DNA of 44,869 nt, taken from contig NZ_JAANNO010000020.1 in NCBI RefSeq assembly GCF_011250645.1, positions 1 to 44,869 of the forward strand. Direction: 5' to 3'. How positions within the stretch are numbered: position 1 is the stretch's first letter; the number at the start of each line of letters is the position of its first letter. The notes under the pieces are model-generated. The model ran no database searches. It was not told the origin of the DNA and was given only the letters and a program-made list of their open reading frames with translations. Of the stretch, positions 16,246 through 23,961 are shown in pieces. A program made the translations under genes and the position numbers. This DNA comes from Motilibacter aurantiacus (GTDB lineage: Bacteria > Actinomycetota > Actinomycetes > Motilibacterales > Motilibacteraceae).

Positions 16246-16712
16246 AGCACCCCCACCAGGACCTTGCCCTCGACCTCGTCGTCCTGCGCCGTCAAGGGGA
16301 TGGGGTCCCCCTCGTCGAGGACGAGGGCGTAGCCGTCCCCGGCCGGCACGCTGACCGGGACGGAGAACTCGCAGAAGGTCGGCACGCGCTGCACGCCGAG
16401 GTCCTGCTCGAGCGCGGCGCGCGCCGTGCCCGCGGGCATCGTGCCCGAGGTGACGGTCGAACCACCGGAGTCCGTGATCGCGAACGGGGCCGTGGGGTGG
16501 ACGTAGAGGTAGCCCCCGGCACCGGAGCAGGGCTCGCCCACCTCGCGGATGTTCGCGTCACGCACGAGCAACCGCACGGTCCGCTGCTCGCTCGGCGTGG
16601 CGGAGGACGCCGCGCGCGCGTCGTCGCCGCCGTCCGTACAGCCGCTCACGAGCAGCACTGCCGTCGCGACCAGCGTGAGCGCGCCTCCTCGCCGGGCGCT
16701 TCCTGCGTGCAC
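16242..16712 (-). CDS. Secreted lipoprotein, conserved actinobacterial type of unknown function
   Basis: Lipoprotein of 156 aa. The signal VATAVLLVSGC gives a lipidated Cys at about residue 25. The mature part shows GEPCSGAGGYLYV and a downstream FCEFSVPVSVPAGDGYALVLD. Many actinobacterial lipoproteins share the pattern C-x-G-x-G-G-Y plus C-x-F-x-F/V-x-V-P; the two Cys probably form a disulphide. The start is a GTG at 16712. Coupled to the TlpA-like redoxin by an ATGA overlap, so that redoxin may act on this disulphide. No function is known to me. Confidence 0.7.
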   Translation of the reverse strand: MHAGSARRGGALTLVATAVLLVSGCTDGGDDARAASSATPSEQRTVRLLVRDANIREVGEPCSGAGGYLYVHPTAPFAITDSGGSTVTSGTMPAGTARAALEQDLGVQRVPTFCEFSVPVSVPAGDGYALVLDEGDPIPLTAQDDEVEGKVLVGVL

Positions 16713-16811
16713 GTGTGCGTTCTCCCGACAGATCAGTAAGGGCGGAGCGAGACGTCAATATCGCACGGCTCCGGGACCGTCCGATGGGACGGACGGCCCC
16801 GGGACCGGGCT

Positions 16812-16843
16812 CCTGCTCGCCGGCCGGTCACCCGGCGAGCAGG
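16812..16843 (-). terminator. Hairpin terminator of the M6 protease gene
   Basis: Perfect 12-bp stem CCTGCTCGCCGG (16812-16823)/CCGGCGAGCAGG (16832-16843) with an 8-nt loop, starting 11 nt beyond the stop of the protease gene on the minus strand. Confidence 0.75.
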
Positions 16844-16853
16844 GGACGGGCTG

Positions 16854-18938
16854 TCAGCGAACCGACTTCACCTTGCAGTCCGCGTGCGCGACCTTGGTCG
16901 GGTCGGACTCGGACGTCGCGGTGAGGACGATCGCGCCCTGGTGCTTGGCGCCGGGAGCGGCCTTGACGTTCACCAGCACCTCGGCCGTCCCCCCGGCCTT
17001 CGCGGTCGCGAGGGCGTTGGGCAGCGAGGCGCTCCAGCCCTCACCTCGTGTCGCCACCGACAGGCGGTAGACGTCGGAGTCGAGGTGCGCGCTGAGGTCC
17101 TCCGGGTGCCCGGCCGTCGCGGCGGCGGACGGCGTACGGCCGCTGTTCTCGATGGTGAACGAGCAGGTCGTGCCGGTCATGTCGGCAGCGCTGGCGGCCT
17201 CGCCCTTGCCGAGGACCTCGACGCCACGCCGGACGGCCCCGGCCCCCTTGAGCGACTTGACGGCGAGCGTGTAGCTGAGGATGCCCTTCGCGTCGCGCTC
17301 GATGTCGATGACGTAGAAGTGCAGGCCGTTGGCCTCGTCCACGTACTCGTACTCACTGCCCGAGTCGGTGCCGGCGTGGAACGGGGCGTCCAGCAGCTGC
17401 CGGAAGTCGCCGCGCGTCATCATCTGCGGCTGCCCGTTGGCGTCGTAGTAGTCGACCTGGTTGATGTCCTGCGGGTTGGCGTCGATCGTCCAGACGAAGG
17501 GGGCGTTGTCCTGGTCCTTGGTCTTGCTGATCAGCACGCCGTGGTCGCCCTGGAAGGAGTCGTCGCCCATGCGGTCGACAACCTCCAGCGTGTAGTTCTG
17601 GTAGAAGCTGTTGCCGCGGCCGTTGCCGTCACAGGTGAAGGTGACCGCGCCGCACACGGGGCTCGCGTCACGGCCGATGCGGATGTTGATGCCCGACAGC
17701 TCGCCCGGGTCCTGCTTGGCGGCACGGGCCTGCACCTTCGCCACCACGACGCCGGAGTTCGCGAGAGCCGCGCTGTCGACCCGGAGGACGTTCTCCTCGT
17801 CGATGATCCCGAGCTTGATCTTGTCACGCAGCATGTGCTGCGAGCCCAGCGATGCGCCGTTCACCGGCGGGATCTGCCACCGGCTGTGCGGGCCGCCCGG
17901 GCCGAGGAACGACCCACGGCTCATCATGCTCCACGGGCCGGTGTAGGCGCGCTCACCGCCGAACGGGTTGTTGTAGTTGTCGAGGATCGTCAGGATGTGG
18001 CTGAACTCGTGCGCGTAGGTGCCCATGCCCGAGCTCTCGGCCTGGATCGAGGACCCCTTGCGCGTCGCGGTGGGCAGGTTGGCATTGGGCCAGATGGTGG
18101 CCGCGGCCTTCCACGAGGTCCACGGCACGTAGCGGGTGCGCGCGGCGTTCTTGCCGGGCACGGTCTCCGGGTTGGTCGGCGCCGGCGGGCCCCAGGCGTC
18201 CGGGACGTCCTGCGGGGACGCGAACAGCATGGAGCCGAACTCCTGCCAGCTGCTCGACTCGTCCTGCCCAGCGCCGAGGTAGAACGTGAAGTCGTACTGG
18301 TCGATCACGGACTGCCCGACGTCGGCGAGCCACGCGGCCTGCCCGTCGGTCCGCATGTTCTTGTTGCAGGCGTCGCCGACCGGGCAGGCACCGGCGTTGA
18401 AGCCGTTGTCGATGCCGTACTGGTAGGACTTGAACGGCATCAGGTACGGCCCGAAGGCGTCGAGGTCGACGCCGAACTTGCCGTTGCTGTCCTCCTGCCA
18501 GTACGAGTTGATCGTCACGTGGTGGTTGAGGTCCTGGGGCTTGTTGAGGAAGTCCTCGTAGAACTTGGCGACCTGCGACCGCGGGATGTCGTGCGCCAAC
18601 AGGCTCGGGTTGCCGAAGATCGTGGACTTCGGCGGCTGGGTGACCGCGAAGGGCATGTCCGGGTAGTCCACGAGCACGACGGCGCCCTTGAAGGTACGGA
18701 CGTCGCCGGTGAGCTTGTTCGCCCAGTCGGTGTCGGGGACCGGCTTGTAGTCCGCCCACGTCATGGCGTCCGGGTTGACCCAGTTCTGCGGGTCGATCGG
18801 CCCGACCACGCCACTGGCCGCCGTCGCCGACTGGCCCGGCAGCGCCAGGGCTCCGGCCGCGACCGCCGCAGCGGCCACCGCCACGACCCGCACGCTGCGC
18901 ATCGACCGCAGCCCCCGGGGGGCTCTCCTGCTCGGCAT
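16854..18938 (-). CDS. Secreted M6-family zinc metalloprotease (immune-inhibitor-A-like)
   Basis: Secreted protein of 694 aa. Residues about 1-41 form a signal peptide (RSMRSVRVVAVAAAAVAAGA, then an ATAAS-type cleavage region). The catalytic domain contains the zinc motif HEFSH at 310-314 (His310, Glu311, His314), with GGERAYTGPWSMMSRG downstream providing the Met-turn region. Cys185/Cys191 lie in ACPVGDACN. The C-terminal ~150 residues form a beta-sandwich-like domain with a Cys pair (TCSFTI...ADCKV). ATG 18938 has AGAAGG 9 nt upstream, which fixes the start. It stands alone between two hairpins. Its site in a metal-homeostasis region may be chance. Confidence 0.87.
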   Translation of the reverse strand: MPSRRAPRGLRSMRSVRVVAVAAAAVAAGALALPGQSATAASGVVGPIDPQNWVNPDAMTWADYKPVPDTDWANKLTGDVRTFKGAVVLVDYPDMPFAVTQPPKSTIFGNPSLLAHDIPRSQVAKFYEDFLNKPQDLNHHVTINSYWQEDSNGKFGVDLDAFGPYLMPFKSYQYGIDNGFNAGACPVGDACNKNMRTDGQAAWLADVGQSVIDQYDFTFYLGAGQDESSSWQEFGSMLFASPQDVPDAWGPPAPTNPETVPGKNAARTRYVPWTSWKAAATIWPNANLPTATRKGSSIQAESSGMGTYAHEFSHILTILDNYNNPFGGERAYTGPWSMMSRGSFLGPGGPHSRWQIPPVNGASLGSQHMLRDKIKLGIIDEENVLRVDSAALANSGVVVAKVQARAAKQDPGELSGINIRIGRDASPVCGAVTFTCDGNGRGNSFYQNYTLEVVDRMGDDSFQGDHGVLISKTKDQDNAPFVWTIDANPQDINQVDYYDANGQPQMMTRGDFRQLLDAPFHAGTDSGSEYEYVDEANGLHFYVIDIERDAKGILSYTLAVKSLKGAGAVRRGVEVLGKGEAASAADMTGTTCSFTIENSGRTPSAAATAGHPEDLSAHLDSDVYRLSVATRGEGWSASLPNALATAKAGGTAEVLVNVKAAPGAKHQGAIVLTATSESDPTKVAHADCKVKSVR

Positions 18939-18947
18939 CGCATCACA

Positions 18948-19046
18948 CCTTCTGTCGCTGCGTCGAGGCGAAGGCGTCGCGCGCGCCGGCCCCGCCCCTG
19001 CGACGAGCACACAGGGGCGGTTCAACCTAGGAAGCGACAGAAGGGG
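18948..19046. repeat. 12-bp inverted repeat pairing the protease RBS with its promoter region
   Basis: CCTTCTGTCGCT (18948-18959) and AGCGACAGAAGG (19035-19046) are exact reverse complements 75 bp apart. On the minus strand the downstream arm contains the ribosome binding site AGAAGG of the protease gene. The upstream arm falls between a possible -35 (TGACGC, 19053-19048) and -10 (TAGGTT, 19031-19026). It could be a pair of operators, or an RNA stem if transcription begins further upstream. The rest of 19047-19298 shows nothing I can assign. Confidence 0.5.
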
Positions 19047-19298
19047 CGTCACCCTCCATGTGTCGACAGATGCTCCGGCCGGGGTTCTGCAGATGACGGA
19101 ACATCACGGGCATATCTCGGTCCGATGTCTCGTCCGCTACTCCGACCGGCCCCTCAGTGACCCCGGCCGGACGGCGCAGGCGGGGCGACCCACGGGGAGC
19201 CCACTGGTCCAACGGCCCTGGCCCATCCGCGGTTCCGGGGCCGGGCGCCCGTGACGCGAGCGGGGAGCGACCAGCCGGACCGGCACCGGCGACACCGC

Positions 19299-19317
19299 TA
19301 GGATGACAATGGTTGTC
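19299..19317 (+). promoter_or_regulatory. Zur-like operator and promoter upstream of HU
   Basis: GACAATGGTTGTC (19305-19317), extended to TGA...TCA at its ends, is nearly a perfect 6-1-6 palindrome and close to the box at 2115. TAGGAT (19299-19304) is a good -10 immediately before it, so the box covers the expected transcript start near 19311. The leader to HU at 19498 is then about 187 nt; I see no supported gene in it. Confidence 0.65.
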
Positions 19318-19497
19318 AGGACGCGACTGCGGGGCTGGTGCGTGCCGCCGCTCGGGCTGCTCGGACCGTGAAGGCCCGGCCCGGCCCCCGGGGTCGTCCG
19401 GGCGACGCTTCCGCGTCCGAGTCACCGCCTCGCACCCCCGATCCGAGCCCCTCGGTGGCTGATCGGGGCGACCGCCGGCACCACAGAGGGAGAACTG

Positions 19498-19773
19498 ATG
19501 AACAAGAGCACACTCGTCGACGCGATCTCGCGGGACGCGGGCCTGGGGTCCGCAGCCGCGGAGGCGGCTCTCTCCGCCCTCGTGGGCGCCATCACCCGCG
19601 CGCTGGCCGAGGGTGACAAGGTGACCATCCCCGGCTTCGGCACCTTCGAGGTCCGCGAGCGCGCCGCACGGTCGGGGCGCAACCCCCGGACGGGTGAGCC
19701 GATGGAGATCGCCGCCAGCAAGGCGCCGGCGTTCAAGCCGGCGACCGCGCTGAAGGACGCGGTGTCCACGTGA
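19498..19773 (+). CDS. HU-family nucleoid DNA-binding protein (short, tail-less)
   Basis: HU of 91 aa: MNKSTLVDAISRDAGL, then GDKVTIPGFGTFEVRERAARSGRNPRTGEPMEI, the beta-arm signature, and APAFKPATALKDAV. It bends DNA and organises the nucleoid. It lacks the Lys/Ala-rich C-terminal tail of the main actinobacterial HupB/HupS and is of the simple eubacterial size. GGGAGA precedes the ATG. The unusual feature is the Zur-like box 180 bp upstream, with no other gene between, which suggests that this HU paralogue is made under zinc limitation. Confidence 0.9.
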   Translation: MNKSTLVDAISRDAGLGSAAAEAALSALVGAITRALAEGDKVTIPGFGTFEVRERAARSGRNPRTGEPMEIAASKAPAFKPATALKDAVST

Positions 19774-19807
19774 GCTCGCGGGGCTGATCGCGCGCCACCA
19801 CCGGGGA

Positions 19808-19839
19808 CTGCGCCCCAGGCTGGCCGGCACGGGGCGCAG
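19808..19839 (+). terminator. Hairpin terminator after HU
   Basis: Perfect 9-bp stem CTGCGCCCC (19808-19816)/GGGGCGCAG (19831-19839), 34 nt after the HU stop. Confidence 0.6.
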
Positions 19840-19951
19840 GGCTCCCGGCGCGGGGTGTGATGACCGAGGAGCGGCGCCTGCAGGCGCTCGTCGCGCCCTA
19901 CCCACAGCAGCCGGCGCGGCCTACGTCCGCCGGTCCGACTCTCGCGCGCTC

Positions 19952-19980
19952 TCGACAATGATTCTCGTAATCGGTACTGT
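19952..19980 (+). promoter_or_regulatory. Zur-like operator overlapping a leaderless promoter
   Basis: TCGACA (19952-19957) and TACTGT (19975-19980) form a -35/-10 pair with a 17-bp spacer. The next ATG, at 19989, falls at the expected transcript start. The box GACAATGATTCTC (19954-19966) overlaps the -35 and pairs at five of six palindrome positions, so binding would block polymerase. Confidence 0.65.
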
Positions 19981-19988
19981 CGAGCAGC

Positions 19989-20816
19989 ATGGCTCCTCTG
20001 ACGACCACGCACGCCCCGCAGCGCCTCCAGCCACCGTCCCCGCTTCCGTCCGGCGCGGACGCGACGCGCGGAGCTCATCGAGACACACCCTCCGAGCCGC
20101 GCCCGCGAGCAGTTGCTCCGGCTGACCGAGGACGGGCCCGGCCGAAGCGCACGGCGACGGTGCTGAGCCTGTCCACCCTGATGGCAGTGTCGCTGGTGAG
20201 CGGCACCGTCGCCCCCGGTGTGCTCGCCTCTCCTGCCGCCGCCGCTCCCGCTGCGACGGCGACCGTGGCTCTGAGCAAGGGCCATGTCGACCTGGGCGCC
20301 CGCATCATCAGGGGCAAGCTGCAGATGCTCGTCAAGGACGGCACGGTCGCGGGCAGGGTGACCTGGCGCGAGCCCGCGAAGACCCGCTATGTCGTCCTCG
20401 GGGCCGCGAAGACCACGGTCCCGTCGGCGAAGAGCTACCGCTTCCTCGGCACGGCAGGCGCCCCGCTCTGGATGCTCCCGCAAACTCAGCGCTCGGACCT
20501 GCTGTGGCCGGGGTGGAACACCGAGGAGATCAAGAGCAACGTCGTGCGCGGCTCGGTGACCTGGAGCCTGCGCGGCGTCCGCGGCCCCGGCGCCTTCGCG
20601 CTCTTCACCACCGGGGCGTTCGGCGCGCCTCAGGTCTTGTTCGACAGCGATGACACGAGGGCTGACCGAGTGGCGATCCCGTTGGGCACCCATGCCCACG
20701 GCAACTGGGCCTTCTCCAAGCGCGGCACCTACCGGCTCACCTTCACCATGAGCGCGAGGCTGGTCAACGGAAAGAACGTCAGCGACACCGAGGTGCTCAC
20801 CGTCCAGGTGCAGTAG
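19989..20816 (+). CDS. Secreted single-domain choice-of-anchor M protein
   Basis: Protein of 275 aa. A basic N-terminal region of about 55 residues precedes a hydrophobic segment (ATVLSLSTLMAVSLVSGTVA, about 56-75) and an Ala-rich cleavage site, so it is probably exported with a long signal. The mature part is one surface-anchored domain: LSKGHVDLGARI, then FLGTAGAPLWMLPQTQ, LLWPGWNTEE, GPGAFALFTTG and THAHGNWAFSKRGTYRL. No LPXTG or membrane anchor is visible, so it may be released or held non-covalently. It is read toward the ABC operon (convergent) and has its own Zur-like box. Possible role: extracellular zinc binding and delivery to the transporter, an inference. Confidence 0.8.
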   Translation: MAPLTTTHAPQRLQPPSPLPSGADATRGAHRDTPSEPRPRAVAPADRGRARPKRTATVLSLSTLMAVSLVSGTVAPGVLASPAAAAPAATATVALSKGHVDLGARIIRGKLQMLVKDGTVAGRVTWREPAKTRYVVLGAAKTTVPSAKSYRFLGTAGAPLWMLPQTQRSDLLWPGWNTEEIKSNVVRGSVTWSLRGVRGPGAFALFTTGAFGAPQVLFDSDDTRADRVAIPLGTHAHGNWAFSKRGTYRLTFTMSARLVNGKNVSDTEVLTVQVQ

Positions 20817-21161
20817 GAGCAAGCTCCCGATGCCACGTCCGGCCGGCGGGCCGGATCGGCCGCTTCTGCGACTTGCGGCTGCGGGTGTGGCGGTGGCGCG
20901 CCCGGCTGGCCGGTTCCGGCCGGCGTGTCACCGCCGCCGACGTCACTGCCGCCGACGTCGCCGCCACGGCGGGCACTCCGCTGACGGACGCAGCGGCCGT
21001 GGGCGGCCGCCGGGGGGGCAGACCGTCGAGAACCACGGCCTGGCGCGCTCCGTCCCCACCGGGGCCCACGACCCGGTCGCCGGACGCCACCCCGGCGAGC
21101 AGCCTGCCGCGGCCCCCACGGACGGACCGGACCGGGGTCCGGGGCCTGCTCGGCGAAGCTC
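20817..21161. other. Convergent intergenic region with small palindrome
   Basis: The 345 bp separate the 3' ends of two convergent genes. The palindrome CCGGACCGGGGTCCGG (21127-21142) could act as a weak terminator for either. A tandem GCCGCCGACGTC repeat is present near 20934-20965. I found no frame with recognisable protein features or a good ribosome binding site. Confidence 0.4.
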
Positions 21162-22121
21162 TCAGGCGCGACCGCCGTCCACCGCCTCCGGCACGTCCGC
21201 GTGCGCGCCGACGAGCACGGCAGCGCCGTCAGCAGGCGCCAGCACACCCGGGTCGTCGACGAGCGGTGTACGCCCCCGGCGGAGCCGGCCGACCAGGCCG
21301 TGCCGCGGGCCGAGGAACCATCCGAGCAGGAAGGCGGCCGTGAGCACGAGCACGATCGTGCCGCCGGTCGGGAAGTCCCAGGACCAGGAGACATAGAGCC
21401 CCACCAGGGCCGAGACGCCGCCGATGAGCGGCGCGAGCACCATCATGATGCTCAGCCGGTCGGTGAGCAGCCGGGCGGTCGAGGCGGGCGTGATGAGCAG
21501 GGCCAGCACGAGGATGTTGCCGATGGTCTGCACGCTGATGACGACGGCGAGGGTGACCAGCACGTAGAGCACGAGGTCGAGCCAGAAGACCTTCACGCCG
21601 AGCGCCCGTGCCGACTCCCGGTCCAGCGAGATCGTGACGAGCTCCTTGTGCAGCAGGAAGACCACGGCGAGGACTGCGAGCCCGGTGATCCCCACGACGT
21701 AGAGGTCGCTGTCCGGGATGCCGGTGATGGAACCGAAGAGGAACTGCTGCAGGGAGCCGGCGTAGCCCGGCGCCCTCGAGATGATGACGACGCCCAGGGC
21801 GAACGCGGCGACGAAGAAGATCCCGATGATGGAGTCCTCCTTCAATCGCCGGTTCTGCGAGAACACGGCCACGAGGACCGCGGTGAGGACCCCGGCGACC
21901 GTGCCCCCGATCACCAGGCTGCCGCCGAGGACGAACGCCACCGCGAGGCCGGGGAAGACGGCATGGGCGACGGCGTCGCCGATGAAAGCCATGCCGCGCA
22001 GCACGACGTAGCAGCCGACGATGCCGCAGATGACCGAGGACATCACGGCGACGGCCAATGCCTTCGGGAGGAAGGACAGTTCAGGATTGAAGAGATCGGT
22101 GAAGAACTCGACAGGGGTCAT
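21162..22121 (-). CDS. Anchored repeat-type ABC transporter permease (ZnuB/MntB family)
   Basis: Membrane permease of 319 aa with about eight helices. SVICGIVGCYVVLRGMAFIGDAVAHAVFPGLA and ISLDRESARALGVKV match the ABC-3 family of Zn/Mn importers (TIGR03770 subgroup). The last ~35 residues are a hydrophilic tail. It is the final gene of the operon, with ATGA overlap to the ATPase. Together with the ATPase and the ZnuA-like binding protein it forms a complete metal importer. Confidence 0.92.
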   Translation of the reverse strand: MTPVEFFTDLFNPELSFLPKALAVAVMSSVICGIVGCYVVLRGMAFIGDAVAHAVFPGLAVAFVLGGSLVIGGTVAGVLTAVLVAVFSQNRRLKEDSIIGIFFVAAFALGVVIISRAPGYAGSLQQFLFGSITGIPDSDLYVVGITGLAVLAVVFLLHKELVTISLDRESARALGVKVFWLDLVLYVLVTLAVVISVQTIGNILVLALLITPASTARLLTDRLSIMMVLAPLIGGVSALVGLYVSWSWDFPTGGTIVLVLTAAFLLGWFLGPRHGLVGRLRRGRTPLVDDPGVLAPADGAAVLVGAHADVPEAVDGGRA

Positions 22122-22891
22122 CGGGCAGTCGCTTTCAGGACGCGGAGCAGGGCCGACTCCGGGCCGACGCCGAACGCCGACATCCAGGGGGTCGGGTCGA
22201 GCGCCAGCCGGTCGGGAGTGCCCACCGCGACGATGCTGCGGTTGAGCAGGGCGACGCGGTCGCACGCGTCGAGCGCCCCCAGCAGGTCGTGCGTGGTCAT
22301 GAGCACGGCCCGCCCCTCGCGGGCCAGGTCGACGAAGAGCGCCGACAGCAGGTCCTGGGTGGGCATGTCCAGCCCCGTGAAGGGCTCGTCGAGCAGGAGC
22401 AGCGACGGTCGCAGCGCGAGCGCGCGCGCGACGAGCACCCGTTGGCGCTGCCCCCCGGACAGCTGGCCGACGGGCCGGTCGGCCAGGTCGCTCATGCGTA
22501 CGCGCTCCAGCGCGTCCGCCACCGCCTCCCACTCGGCGGCGCCCGGCCGGCGCAGGAGCCCCAGCCGGCCCGTGAGCCCGGTCATCACGACGTCCGCGAC
22601 CGAGATGGGGAACTCCCAGGCGAACTCGTGCCGCTGGGGCACGTAGCCGAGGGCGGTCCGCCCCGGCTTCGCCGTCCGGCCCTCCACAGCCACCCGTCCC
22701 CCGATCGGGCGCAGCAGCCCGAGCACCGTGCGCAGCAGGGTCGTCTTGCCGGCGCCGTTGGGTCCGAGCAGCCCGACCAGCTCCCCCTTGTCGACGGTGA
22801 GCCGGGCTTGCCGCAGCACGAGCCTGCCGCCCAGCTCCACCGACACGTCCTCCACCGACAGCGCGGGAGCCGCGGCCACCGCCGCGCTCAC
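22118..22891 (-). CDS. Anchored repeat-type ABC transporter ATPase (ZnuC family)
   Basis: ATPase of 257 aa. Walker A is GPNGAGKTTLL, the Q-loop is YVPQRHEFAW, the signature is LSGGQRQRVLVARAL, Walker B is LLLLDEPFTGLD, and the switch His is in MTTHDLLGAL. The YVPQR-x5-W-x-FPISV pattern is typical of Zn/Mn importers. The start is a GTG at 22891 overlapping the stop of the anchored surface protein (GTGA). Partner of the permease downstream. Confidence 0.92.
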   Translation of the reverse strand: MSAAVAAAPALSVEDVSVELGGRLVLRQARLTVDKGELVGLLGPNGAGKTTLLRTVLGLLRPIGGRVAVEGRTAKPGRTALGYVPQRHEFAWEFPISVADVVMTGLTGRLGLLRRPGAAEWEAVADALERVRMSDLADRPVGQLSGGQRQRVLVARALALRPSLLLLDEPFTGLDMPTQDLLSALFVDLAREGRAVLMTTHDLLGALDACDRVALLNRSIVAVGTPDRLALDPTPWMSAFGVGPESALLRVLKATAR

Positions 22892-23961
22892 GCCGGCCCC
22901 GTGCCGCGGCCGGCGCCGCTGCCGAGCCGCGCGTCCAAGACGCTGCGCTTGGCCCGGCTGCCGCGGACGACGACCAGTGCCACCACGGCCGCGAGCACGA
23001 CGGCGACCAGCAGCACGCCGGCGACGACGTACGCCGTCCCCGGGCCACCGGCCTCGTCGCCCGCTGCCGCGGCGAGCTCGGCCACCGCGGTCGCGCTCGC
23101 TCCGGCCCGCGGAGCCTCCCCCTGCCACGCGGCGGCGAGCGCCGTGTCGGGGCTCGTGTCCGTGCCCACGGCGAAGCGCAGCATCGTGGTGCCGCTCGCC
23201 GTGGTGCCGTCGAGCATGTCGGCCGAGGCCGTGACCTGCATGAGATAGACCCCGGGCTCGGTGAAGACCCAGTTGGCGTGCGTGTGGGTGTTGACGTCGA
23301 CCCAGAACGGCTGCGGCTCGGCCCTCGTCGACGTCCACAGCGTCTGAGGCTCGTCGAAAGTGCCGGACTGCAGGTAGACGGTGGCCCTGCCCGGTCCCTG
23401 CACGCCGTCGAGGGTGAGCGTGACACCGCGGTCGATCCGCTTCATCACGTCGGGGTCCTGAGTGTTCCACCCCATCCAGACCACGTCCTGGTTCTGGGTC
23501 TGCGGGACGACCCACACGCCGCTGCCGGGCTGGGCGCCGAGGAACGCGTACGCGGGGTCGTCGGGGACGGTCAGCCTCGCCTCGTCGACGACGTGGAACA
23601 CCGTCTCGTCGGGGAAGCGCCACACGCTGCGTGCACCGGGATCCGCCCGGCGGGCGTCGTCGTGGATCATCAGGCGCCACGTCCCGTCGTCGTCGAACCG
23701 CGGGCCCACGTCGACGTGCCCGGAGTCGAGCACGTGCTCGCCGTGCACGATGGCCTGCGTCTGCGGGATCGTCTGCTCCAGGCCGGGGTCGTCCACGTCA
23801 ACGGCCCAGGCGCTGCCCCCGCGGAGAAGCGCGACGAGGGCGAGGAGCAGGGCGGCCGCGGCGGGGTACGCCCGCCGGGCGACGAAGGTGGGGGTGGGAG
23901 TCATCGCAGGCGTCGTCTTCTCCGTGGGATGCGGCACGGCGCCGCGTCGGGGGCCGGTCAT
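22888..23961 (-). CDS. Membrane-anchored choice-of-anchor M protein of the transporter operon
   Basis: Protein of 357 aa. A signal segment covers about residues 29-53, followed by one surface-anchored domain: VLDSGHVDVGPRFDDDGTW, FLGAQPGSGVWVVPQTQ, VVWMGWNTQ, GPGRATVYLQSG and THTHANWVFTEPGVYLM. A hydrophobic helix (AYVVAGVLLVAVVLAAVVAL, about 311-330) and a basic tail SRAKR give a C-terminal membrane anchor. It is positioned between the binding protein and the ATPase, with four-base overlaps on both sides, so it is made in step with the transporter. TIGR03773 describes such ABC-associated repeat proteins. Likely function: holding substrate at the outer membrane face. Confidence 0.85.
   Translation of the reverse strand: MTGPRRGAVPHPTEKTTPAMTPTPTFVARRAYPAAAALLLALVALLRGGSAWAVDVDDPGLEQTIPQTQAIVHGEHVLDSGHVDVGPRFDDDGTWRLMIHDDARRADPGARSVWRFPDETVFHVVDEARLTVPDDPAYAFLGAQPGSGVWVVPQTQNQDVVWMGWNTQDPDVMKRIDRGVTLTLDGVQGPGRATVYLQSGTFDEPQTLWTSTRAEPQPFWVDVNTHTHANWVFTEPGVYLMQVTASADMLDGTTASGTTMLRFAVGTDTSPDTALAAAWQGEAPRAGASATAVAELAAAAGDEAGGPGTAYVVAGVLLVAVVLAAVVALVVVRGSRAKRSVLDARLGSGAGRGTGPA

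Noticed and set aside
19338-19616. 92-aa basic frame between the Zur-like box and HU
   Set aside because: It runs out of frame into the HU gene, is Arg-rich low complexity, and shows no ribosomal-protein motif.
20873-21343. Frames in the convergent gap after the secreted surface protein
   Set aside because: Repetitive Ala/Arg/Pro translation overlapping the permease 3' end, no ribosome site, no family features.
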